A stretch of 64,000 nt of DNA from Cornus controversa. Its lineage: Eukaryota > Streptophyta > Magnoliopsida > Cornales > Cornaceae. The stretch covers positions 34,829,001 through 34,893,000 of the forward strand of contig CM048845.1 in the NCBI GenBank assembly GCA_026545225.1, given 5' to 3'. Positions 32,400-42,908 of this stretch are shown here, one piece after another. Each line of letters begins with the position of its first letter. Within the stretch, counting starts at the first letter, position 1. The notes below the pieces were generated by a model. It searched no databases. It saw only the letters and a list, made by a program, of their open reading frames with translations, and was not told the DNA's origin. The position numbers and the translations under genes were made by a program.

Positions 32400-33817
32400 T
32401 GATAAGTGTTCAATTCTATGCATTTGAACCCTCTTTATTGCACATGTTAGTTCCGTTTTTGCGTTTACCGAGATATGTTTACGGTATTTTTGTGTTTTTC
32501 ATGTCTTGCAGGTATTGGAGTAAATGGAGCAAAGTTGGAAGCTTTCTGCAGTCAAGAGAAGAAATCAGAAAATGCAGCCAAGGCATCTCGATCAATCGAG
32601 ATGTTGATCTCGATTAATCGAAATCTCGATTGATCGAGATCTCATTTCGATTGATCGAAATCTCGATCAATCGAGATTCAATCTCGATCAATCGAAATGC
32701 TGCAGAGCCCACTTGGCCACTTGCTCACCTGCTCTCCCACTTGCAACAAAATCCCCTTTTTTGCACGACTTAGGGGGATTGTCTGACTTGAACAAGACTT
32801 TTGGGGGCCTTCTTGATACAAGAGATATATATATTGATATATATATATATATGGTGGGCCCCAAAGGAGAAAAGAAGCCTAAAAGCACCAAAAGCCACAC
32901 ATATCTCAAATATCTCTCAACACACATCAGATTAGAGAGGAGAGACCTTCGGGAGAGGAGGAGGAAGAGCTGAACCAGACCAAGAAGCTTCATTCTCTTC
33001 ATCAATGGAAGGGTGCAAGGCAACCATGAGCAACTAACTCTTCTACTAGGGTGTTGGTTTCAACCCCTAGCCATGTAAACTTGTTCATCTTTGTAGCTCT
33101 TGGGATTTGTAATTAAATGTTGATTATTTAACCTAGTGATTATGTACACAAATACATCTCTTATATATATTCATTTGATTTGGAATTTATTCTTGTCTTA
33201 GAGTAGATTTTGTCACTTGAATGCACAATATTTGCATATTCCACAAGAAGTGCAAATGATGGCTAGATAATGGTGTTTAAATGAATGTGTGATGTTAATT
33301 TGTATAGACCATGCCAAGACAAGGTAGTTTGGATGCATGTAGTGTTCACTTAGAGAGTAGAGTAATTAGGTAGTTAGTTAGGTTGAAGAGCTATGCTTGT
33401 TGAAGATGGATTATGATAGGTTAGCACACACATTGATCTTTTGATATGCCATTGAGGTCACAAGCCTAATGACATTGTTAGGCATTTAATTAATAAATCC
33501 CATGCTTGCTACACTTATGAACATGTGAATGGCTAGTGGTGGAAACCAACCCTAGTTCTCTCTCCCAACTTTAAATTCTTACTTTTCTTGTCATTTCATT
33601 CATGCAATAGTGTCTAAACATAAATTCAAAAATCTGTTTTTTGAATTAAAGTAGAAGTAATCTTCCTTCAAGACAATTGCGACTAGTCCTCGTGGGATCG
33701 ATACCCTCTATATAGAACCTTATCTACAAAGATTCGTGCTCTTGCGAGTGGTTAAATTATATTTTGATAAAAAGGGAAAAATTAAGCTTACAATATAATT
33801 TAGTTTCAACCACATCA
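32400..33817 (+). repeat. 3' LTR of Athila-1
   Basis: It has the same 1,418-bp length as the 5' LTR, with about 15 scattered single-base differences. The right flank ACGAT (33818-33822) repeats the left flank. Confidence 0.95.
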
Positions 33818-34298
33818 ACGATCAACATATAATCACATGTATGCACCTAACTATACACATAACCTACATACACAACAAAGCTAAACATGCTCTAATTTTG
33901 CACACATTGCACATATTCAGCCCACACATCATATATATATCAAAATGAATCTAGCTAGCATGGATAAACACAAGAAAAGAGGGAAGACTAAAATTTAGCC
34001 CCTCACCCATCTCTCTCACATGGAAACTGAACTGAAAACCTCTTTAGAATCGATTACTACGAGAGAGAGAGCACCCTTACCTCAAATTTGAATAACTTTG
34101 AACCAATCTCAAAAATTTTCATTGATTTTCACCTTGCCAAAACTCGAGTTTGTTCGATTCAAACCGAAGCCCTTGCCGCCCTCTATGAGTTATCCTCCTT
34201 TGGCAACTCCCGAATTATGCCCGAAGGCCTCCGAAATGAAGAGAAAATGAGAGGGAGGGAGAGAGAGCTATGGCTAGCTGCTGGGTCATGTGTGATCA
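33818..34298 (-). mobile_element. Reverse chromovirus LTR fragment, right piece
   Basis: CAACATATAATCACATG through GAGAGAGCTATGGC matches 44527-45030 of the Tekay-2 5' LTR at high identity. With 23573-23608 it is the interrupted target of Athila-1. It stops where a different LTR begins at 34299. Confidence 0.8.
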
Positions 34299-35520
34299 TG
34301 TGTTGTGAGTGTCTTAATTAAAATTACCACACTTCACAATAAAATGAATTCCTTGCAGAATAGGACTATCGAAAGGGGTGTCGAACCTTAGGGAATGTGG
34401 TCTGAATGAGTTGGATATACAGAATTAATTCTAATTAAATTTAAGAGAAAAGAATTCTAATTTTTATAACTAAATTAACTAATGAAGCAATTGAACAAAA
34501 GCAAGAAAAACTAAGGAGTGTAGAAAGTATGCGATAAATCTACGGTTATTGACTTCACCACTAACTTCATAATCAATGGTTAACTGAACTAACTATGGGG
34601 CATCATATCATGCATAAGTGGTGTCGGTGGCTACAAGAAGATAACATATGATTAAGGCTAAGTCATGGACTATCTTCGATTGGCATGGGCCATCTGCCTA
34701 ACTACTTTACTCCAGGGTACAGTATAGTTCATCTTCTCTAGTCATAATCCATCAAAGCGTTTAATGATATAATCAGTGATTACCATTGTGTAATAATCGC
34801 TCTCATGATCACAAAAAATAAGATAAATTGAGTTCAATAACAATAACTAAATATCTAAGATAAGATAAGAAATCATTGAAACTAAATTTATAAGACTTTC
34901 ATAGCTCAATTCTATAATAAGAATTCTCTAAATTACACAATCTATGCATGAAGACAAAAATCTCCAATAATTAGAACAATCAAACCAGTGATGTTTAGTT
35001 AGGGCTACATCAAAACCCTAGTGGATGAACTAGCCGCTCATGGTAGAAGAAGAAGATTCAACGGTTGAGGAAGAAGATATCAGCTCCATGGAAGTATTGC
35101 TATGCCTTGTTCTCCAACGATTCTTGACTCCAAAAGCTCTTCAAAGCTACTATCAAGCCTCCTTAATATAGCCCTAATTCATCACTTCTAATAGCCAAGA
35201 AAATATAAAGAGTCCCCACCTAATTAGGAGACAATTACGGTTTCCTATAGGCCCTAATCAGGTGGGTTTTTTTGCTCACTTTCGGCCTAGAGTTTGAGCC
35301 TATAGAAGTCTGATTCACGAAATTTATATGAAATATGAAAGTGTCCAGAATCGAATTTCATTCAACCTAAAAGAGAATTGAGTCAATTTGACTCTTAGAA
35401 ATAACCGTTACAGGCTATTTTCCAAAATGGGATTAAAACTTTATTACGCGCAGAATTGGATTTCAACTCGAAATACCCTTCAATAGTTACAATTCTCTTG
35501 GAGCTCTTTCTTGGTTGATT
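34299..35520 (-). mobile_element. Truncated Athila-like solo LTR, reverse of LTR-E
   Basis: Its reverse complement matches 48940-50168 (GAGAATTRTAACT, CCAATTCTGC, TTAATC.C.TTTTGGAAA, GGTTCGAC). It begins TGTGTTGTGAG in + orientation, the reverse of the LTR end. About 145 bp of the other end is lost where Tekay-2 starts at 35521. Confidence 0.75.
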
Positions 35521-36110
35521 TGTAATGCTCCGATCCCCCGACTCCCGGGAAATCGGAGGTTAACCCGTCCATTAGTCCCAATGGACCTTTTTTACCCTCT
35601 ATAAAGTATCGTGCTCTGATACCATTGTGTCACACCCCAGAATCTGGACTGTCGGGACTCTGCCGGACCGACCCAAATCTCGAGTTTGAACCCGTTCACT
35701 CACCCCGTGAATGACCTTAACCACACTGACATCACACTTAGGTACCATGACGTCGCCCCCCAATTCCTAAGAATTGAGGTGGGTCCGTCCATTAATCCCT
35801 AATGAATATATTAACCTCTATTTATCCCGGAAGCTTAACGGCATACATACATATGTATATATACATATACAACTTAAAATCAACTACTCCTAGTGGGCCT
35901 CAACCATACAACCCTTCAAATTGATTCTATCCCACACTACGAATATGAAACTCCTGGTAAGTTTTTGATCATGGCCTGAAAATAGAACAATTGAAAAGGG
36001 AGTTCAAAAATACTCAATTTCGAAAAAAGAATCATCTAATTTTGATTTGAAATGAAGAAGATATGCCTGTTAGAAGTTGGGCAGAATTTTGTTAAATGCC
36101 TGTTGTAAAA

Positions 36111-36217
36111 GAGCTCGAGCGCTTTAAATAAAGGGATCGAGCGCTTTCACTCCCGAGACTAAGCCTCCAGATCTTTTACAAGGGAGATCGAGCGCCGTAA
36201 AAAGTGATTGAGCGCTG
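36111..36217 (-). repeat. Palindrome island, word GATCGAGCGCT (LTR-C)
   Basis: GCTCGAGCGCT, GATCGAGCGCT, GATCGAGCGCC and GATTGAGCGCT lie within 107 bp, with ACTCCCGAGAC between them. Homologous flanks (ACAGGCATTT.ACAAAATT.TGCCCAACTT on the minus strand) place it at the same LTR position as the islands of LTR-B and LTR-G. Confidence 0.8.
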
Positions 36218-37344
36218 TTAATGCAAAAGCTAAAATTTTGCAACCTGTTCTTGGCCAATTTTTAACCCAACTTCAAATTCAAACATCTCACAAACCATAA
36301 GTCCATTTGAACTGAAATTTGGCATGGATCATCCTCAACATGTCTACTTTCCAACCTAATTAGAATCACCTAATAATTCAACTCACGTCCAGGATTACAC
36401 ACAAATCAATGGGCTTAGGTCAGATTACCAACTCTTGCACTAAAACATGCATAACTTACTCAATTTAAATCCAAACAAGATCTATGGCCTATCAAATTGA
36501 AGCTAATACAATTCTCCTTCTATACATAAAATTCTATTCATACCTTGAACTCAAAAATGGACATTTCTGGGCACGTGTCCCCCCAATGGCTACACTAATG
36601 CCTTAATGGCCATCAAGTATATTCGCATAGCATGCATCTCACAATTGAAATGTAATTTCATCAATTTTTCTTACCATCTTCATTCAACAACTCATGCATA
36701 CATACATCCCATACTTCATTAACTCATAATTATCCATACAAGAAGTCATAACACAAGAGGAAAATGGTCCTATGGTGCCATTCATCTCCAATACAAACAT
36801 TTTTCTCAAAGGGTACATACCATCCATATATTTTCCCAAGTTTATAGTCATTACAAGAATTTATGCATAAGGTTCAAAATGCAACAAATTCTGTCATGGC
36901 TACAGCTAGATAATTACCGTGACACAAGCCGGCACAGATAGCCATAAAAGTACACAATATCCAAAAGATCATCATACTCCAATTGAGTTCCCAAAATGCC
37001 CATTAGAGCTATGAAGTCCCTGTCATCATCCTTAACGCATAACTTGAAAAATGTTGGGGGGAGCGGGGTGAGCACCAAGGCGGCTTAGTAAAGATACCCC
37101 AACCCACTTAAGTGCCGACCTGACACGACCTACATGAATACATGTCACTACATTACATGTATCATCCAACATATACTATGTTCACTCACCAATAATGCAT
37201 ATATATATATATAGGAATGCATCAAACATAAATTATGCTTCACAATTCAAACGAAAGCATTTACATATCTTTGTCACTCTCTCAAACTCCACCCGATACT
37301 CTAGCACGATTCTTAACCAACCATGCAACCTAAGACACTTTCCC

Positions 37345-37620
37345 ACACAATCTCAACACCGCCACCGAGTAAGTCACATATTCCAAGGTGGTTAGGTGGC
37401 TTCAAGATTCCTCACTGAGTAAATTAGATCCTCCAAGGCAATTGGATAGTCCTGGAACACATCACCGAGAAAGTCATATACTCCAAGGTGGTTAGATAGT
37501 TTCAAAATTCCTCACCGAGTAAATCACATACTCCAAGGTGGTCAAATAGTTTCAGAATTCCTCACCGAGTAAATCGCATACTCCAAGGTGGGTAGACCGT
37601 TTCAAGATCATCACCAAGCG
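37345..37620 (-). repeat. About 57-bp tandem array in LTR-C
   Basis: Five units of CACCGAGTAAATCACATACTCCAAGGTGG form recur. Read on the minus strand they match the array units of LTR-A and LTR-B, including the TCACC / GGTGA arms. Confidence 0.88.
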
Positions 37621-38364
37621 TTTATTGTTTGTTCCAAGTGAACAAGTTTCTCTACCACTTTTCCCCGTTCCTCTCACAACGGCCCTATACATACCTTTCG
37701 AGCACATATGGAACAAGCATTTAGAATTTATCCTTCATAATGTATAAGCTAGTCATAAAAAGACATAGTATGTATTTCATATTCACCAATCCTCATATAT
37801 ATTTTCCTATATATGCAAACTCTAGCATAAGTAACATTTGCTCACAAAATTCACTTAAACACGTATTTTCATGCTTCACCAATGCACACCATTTCTATAT
37901 AAGGATAGCATGCATTTTAAATCACAAGATAGCATATTACACAATTATGCTCATTTAACATATTTTTCATAAAATTTCACAAAACCTAGCATATAAATGT
38001 ACATGCTCATTTCTCTCACTCATTCACCCTTCTTATCATGCATAACACCATATACATTCCCATTGCATATAAGCTCCTACGGCCTCGAAATAATTTTCTT
38101 AACTCTTTAAACATTTCATTTGGTGTATTACCAAAAATCAACTTTTTCAAAAAAAATTTGGATTCCCAAGCCAACCCGAACCGCATCCCGAGACCCAGTT
38201 GCCCAAAAAAGTCAACTTTGTTTAAACGCTTCGAAAACTTCCAAAAATATTTAATCAACCTTCCAAACATGTTTTCCACTCTCAAAATATCCATAACATC
38301 AATTAAAACATGTTTGTGGTGAAAAATGATCAAATATGAAAATCGGTTGGTTCTAGTCTCTACA

Positions 38365-39189
38365 ACCTCCCCACCTTCAAGGAATTTCGTCCTCGAAATT
38401 AATAACATACTCCAAATCTCAGAGTTTTGTCATGAAACCTTAAGTGACTTCACTTAGCTTCCTCTTATCACTGCTAACAATCACAACTCGCCGGTATCCA
38501 ACACGCGGCTTGCACTCTTTAACCATTTGGTTATCACACCATACGACTTCACTTTACATTCCACAAAATTTCTAACTACTGGTACACCTCAAACAGTGTC
38601 TAGACACCATCAAAATTGTAGTGCAATCATCATACTGTGAACTAGCACGACAACAATTATCTCCCAAACTAAGTTCAGGAAGATAAAACTATAACCAATT
38701 CACTTTCCGACCAACCCACTTTCCAATCAAGTATTCTTACTTATGCATCCCTTTCTAGTAATTCATCTTTCTTGAATCACAACTTCCAAATTTCTCACAC
38801 CAGACCATGCCATGTTCACAATCCACACTTACACATCTCATATGTGACCTAAGGCCAATATTTCCTAAGGATTAATAACTCAATCCTCAACTGGTTCGAC
38901 CACATTTCCAAAACTCATGAAACCTTATTATCTAAGTCTCATAACCGATCTATGGATCCTTTCAATTCCTCTAGTACCACAAGGTACAGTTCACAGGAAA
39001 ACAAAGTCTATAGAAAATTCTGCTGCTCACATATCACCTCTTTTCCTCGGTTAACAACTAACCAAGACAAATCTAACAATATTCTCATCATCATCCTCTC
39101 ATGACATCAAAACTAGTCATGTTCCCAAAACTGAACCAAATCTCATATGACAATCAAAAACTCAATCTCTCAGGGTCACACTACCCATA
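38365..39189 (-). other. Tekay-2 3' internal region without a recognised gene
   Basis: Next to the LTR the minus strand reads AATTTCGAGGACGAAATTCC then the polypurine tract, the usual chromovirus pol-end context. The rest shows no RT or integrase motif that I can support. Confidence 0.5.
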
Positions 39190-40470
39190 ATTGTACATCC
39201 ATAGACTAAACTGTGTCTAGTGATGAAAATCCCACGTCAACAAATCTGTCAATACACAAAGCTGCATCTAAATGACAATAAGTACACCATCAAGTGTGTC
39301 AAATGGCTAAACTGACCCTCAATGAAGATCACCGAATCCAAGGGTTGTGTCCACAGACAAAACTACATTAATAGTGATGACAACCAACAACAATAAATGG
39401 GCCAATAGACAAAATTACATCCCCCACCATTGATGTGCTAATAGATAAATCTGCGTCTAAACTATAACACCAACCACAAATGTGACAATGGACAAAACTG
39501 CCCCTAGAGCCACCACCATCTGTGTCAATAGACAAAAATGCATCTAAATGACAATGATTAGGTCAATAGACAAAATTGCATCCATACGACTCTGATCCTC
39601 CAACTGATGTGCCAATAGAAAAAACTATGTCTAAGTAACGACACCACAATGGTTGTGACAATGGACAAAACTGAGTCCAAAATCACCACCACCTTGTCAA
39701 TAGACAAAACTATACCTAAATGACAAGAATCTCAACAATGGATGGGTCAATTAACAAAACTGTGTCCAATGACACCGATCCTCCAACTGATGTGTTAATA
39801 GACAAAACTACGCCTAAGTGACAACACCACAATGGGTGTGACAATGAACAAAACTGCATCTAGAATCACTATTACCCATGTCAACACACAAAACTGCGTC
39901 AGATTGACAACCTCTCGAATTTGCCGAGTATGTCAGTGCACAAAACTACATCAAAATGACAAACCCGACTCCTCTACATATGCTAGTAGACAAAAATGTG
40001 TCCAATTAACAATGCTCACTTTCTGGTGAGTGTCAGTAGACAAAACTGCATCTAAGTGATGACACCATAATGGTTGTGACAATGGACAAAATTGAGTCCA
40101 AAATCACCACCACCTTGTCAATAGACAAAACTGCGCCTAAATGGCAAAAATTTCAACAATGGATAGGTCAATAGACAAAACTGCGTCCATACGACACTGA
40201 TCCTCCAACTGATGTGTCAATAGATAAAACTGCATCTAAGTGACAACACCACAATGGGTGTGACAATGGACAAAACTGCATCTATAATCACTACTACCCG
40301 TGTCAACACATAAATCTGCATCAGATTGACAACCTCTTAGATTTGTCGAGTATGTCAGTAGATAAAACTGCGTCAAAATGACAAACTTGAATCCTTTACA
40401 TATGCCGGTAGATAAAACTACGTCCAATTGACAATGCTCACTTTCTGGTTAGTGTCAATAGACAAAACTG
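39190..40470 (-). repeat. Tandem array with 421-bp higher-order repeat
   Basis: The word ATAGACAAAACTGCGTC recurs more than 25 times at roughly 45-60 bp spacing. Two long blocks repeat the same sequence of subunits: ACACCACAATGGTTGTGAC at 39641 and its copy at 40062, giving a 421-bp period. It lies where pol would be expected. Confidence 0.88.
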
Positions 40471-41379
40471 CACAAAACTCAATAAACCATTACAATCCTC
40501 AAAGAACATAACTGTTTTCTCAACCTCATGAGTGGAAAACATCTTCACTCTAAATCTCAACTTTCCAATCCTTGCTTGTCAACAATCACTAATCAACTCC
40601 ACAATCACCTAGACTTAAACACTTTGTTAGAGAAGTACTAATCGAAGAGAAATGTCTGGCCAGACCATTTCTTCCTGCTAGCCTAATCCCGGCAACATGC
40701 CTTTCTTGTCCCTCTTACTCTCAATTCCAATTGTCCATTCCGGCATGAAGCTAATGGACTACATATATTAAGTCCCTAATATATACAAGGACATATATAT
40801 CCAACTCTAATCCATTCTAAAATAATCTCTGTATGGAAAACATCAAAATATCTCAACCTATCCCCACTAGCCCTAGGTTCACACAACCTGAGTCTAGTAA
40901 AACACGTACATCTACAACCTCATGAATCAACCTATTCCAACTCTCTATTTGATGCATAAAATCCTCAAAACTAGGATACTGAAATCAGACATGCAATGTA
41001 CATCAAAATGTTCTAGATACAAGGCATGTTATAAAGACTATACTTAAACCAGTAGCATAATTTTCAAACATATAAAACTTATCATGCTTTATCAATCTCG
41101 CAACACAACTCATGCAACACAAACTCATGATATATAACTTAATATACTTGCATAATCATTGTTATAACTCATCATTTAAAGATCACTGATATACCTTAAT
41201 CACTGTAAACTAGTCCTCTAATACTTGGACTGCTGTCATGAACCACTAAAAAGACTCATTATACTTGCTCACAAAACCTGAGCAAACTACATTGACAGGG
41301 ATGACGACACTGCCATTGACTCGAGCTGACTCACCAAAAACTGATTGGTGCGATTGTGAGGCTTTGTCCCACCTTGCAC
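40471..41379. other. Unassigned interior of Tekay-2
   Basis: AT-rich sequence with no supported domain. It lies between the array and gag, where protease should begin. Short frames here are not convincing. Confidence 0.4.
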
Positions 41380-42342
41380 ACCCTATCCTTGGGGATAATT
41401 CACTTTTATTTGACCAGTTTGATGACAGCGGCAACAAACCTGCCCATCTGCTAGTGCCAAATATATACGGGGAAACTTAGACCTATAGTGACCCGGCTAC
41501 TAACATTGATGGCACACTCTCTTTGACCCAATGGACCGTACTGACACGGAAGTCATAGGCACTAAATGCGTCATCTACTATCCCACTGATCTTACCAATT
41601 GAGAAGGACCACTTTTCTATTTCTTCTTTGGTTGACTCTTAGAAGAAACATATTTTTCCTTATCCTGTATCCTCTGATTGTCATTATTAACCTCTTCTGC
41701 TATTAGTGCTCTTTCCACCACTGTAGCATAGCTTGTCAAACCCAAAATGACAATTCTATCCCTGATGGAAGTTCAGAGACCTCTCATGAACTTCTTCACC
41801 TTAAGTTCTTTAGTAGGGATCATTTCTTGTGCAAAAGGAGCCAAGGATGTGAACTTGGTCTCGTACTCCATAACAATCATATTTAAGCAAATCATATAAT
41901 TCTTGCCTCAAATTTTCCTTCATTGTTACTAAAAATTACTTCTCAAATAATACTGCTTCGAACATATTCCAGTTCATTACCTCAATGTTATAGTGGTCCC
42001 AGTGAACTTCCACCAACGACTTGCCTCACCCGTAAGATAATGGGTGGCTACTTTCACCCTCAATTCCTCCTCTACCTCTAGCTTGGTAAGGAGTTTGACT
42101 ATTCCATGTAACCAATTCTCAGCCACCATAGGGTCAGACCCTCTTGCATATGATGGCAGATTATGCTTTCTAATATGCCCCAATGTCAACATCAACCTAT
42201 TAGAAGCTGCTCTAGGTCAAGCCTGAGTCTCCTCTTGTGTTTTTCTAGTAATTTGTCATAAGGTCACAATCATATCTCGTATAACTTGCTCTCCATTCAT
42301 AGGAATTGCAACTGCCCTTTCATGAACTCTCCGTGGTGGCAT
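41380..42342 (-). pseudogene. Chromovirus gag remnant (Tekay-2)
   Basis: Minus-strand ATG at 42342 opens MPPRRVHERAVAIP. The core includes GSDPMVAENWLHGIVKLL, RVKVATHYLTGEASRWWKF and, near 41460-41400, a decayed zinc knuckle CCRCHQTGQIKVNYP. Two or more stops interrupt it. It is closely related to the Tekay-1 gag at 21855. Confidence 0.8.
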
Positions 42343-42692
42343 CTTACTGTATAGACAACAAGAAGACACTTAAATCCCAATTCAAATCATCCAAAACTGT
42401 ATGTTTATTCTAAACATATAAGTATCAAATCATATTCCACATGACAACAAAAAAGTTATATATCGAATACAAAACTTCAATTCAAAATCTTTAACCTTAG
42501 TTAAACACGCATTCAAATTCTCACCCTTTATCCAAGGTACTCAAATAAGCCATAAGTGAACACACAATTCCAACCTAACGCGTGATTGGACTTCACCCTT
42601 TATCAAAAACCTAAGGTTCATATCATCAAATCCTTTCACGTCAAAAACGTGGTTCAAACTTTTTTCGTCTTCCTTAGGTATTCCAGCCTAGA

Positions 42693-42908
42693 GCTCTGAT
42701 ACCAAGTTGTTGGTATCAGATACTTAATTGAATCCTCTCAAACCTACACGTGATATGACCATTCCCTATCGTCCCTGGGTATTCCAACCTAAAGCTCTGA
42801 TACCAAATTGTCACGCCCTGATTTTTGTCTCTCGAAAACCAGAGGTGACTTAGGCTAATCATCCACACTCTAATAACAATCACTCTTTGATATCATGCTC
42901 AGATATCA
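42693..42908 (-). other. Three PBS-like copies about 102 bp apart
   Basis: GCTCTGATACCA (reverse complement of the initiator-Met PBS) lies at 42693-42704 and 42794-42805, and a decayed copy GCTCAGATATCA at 42897-42908. The last two are each flanked by TGTCACG on the LTR side. Confidence 0.85.

Larger units (their letters stand above)
23609..33817 (+). mobile_element. Athila-1: complete non-autonomous Athila-lineage element, TSD ACGAT
   Basis: LTRs of exactly 1,418 bp at both ends start TGATAAGTG or TGTGATAAG-like and end CACATCA. ACGAT stands at 23604-23608 and 33818-33822. Inside are an Asp-tRNA-type PBS, gag, protease, a fused pol tail lacking RT, RNase H and integrase, a palindrome island, ORF3 with a spliced leader, and two polypurine tracts. 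I count about 15 differences between the LTRs by eye (about 1%), so insertion was recent relative to the decayed neighbours. Without RT and integrase it depended on a helper such as an Athila-2 relative. Confidence 0.95.
35521..38364 (-). repeat. LTR-C, 3' LTR of Tekay-2
   Basis: On the minus strand it starts TGTAGAGACTAGAACC at 38364. It has possible ends at 35628 (GGGGTGTGACA) and 35521 (GGAGCATTACA), with a TGGTATCAGAGC site between them at 35613-35624. It contains the array 37345-37620 and the island 36111-36217. Confidence 0.78.

Noticed and set aside
32688-33023. ORF of about 80-110 aa present in both Athila-1 LTRs (also 23897-24182)
   Set aside because: Presence in both LTRs follows from LTR duplication. 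It is not kept in the Athila-2 LTR and has no recognisable domain.
38016-38408. 130-codon minus-strand ORF at the start of LTR-C
   Set aside because: It spans the LTR boundary and polypurine tract and is broken in the related LTR at 45.3 kb. It is probably chance.
41246-41480. Possible host exon on either strand
   Set aside because: A decayed gag zinc knuckle (CCRCHQTGQIK) is readable on the minus strand, which accounts for the region as retroelement.
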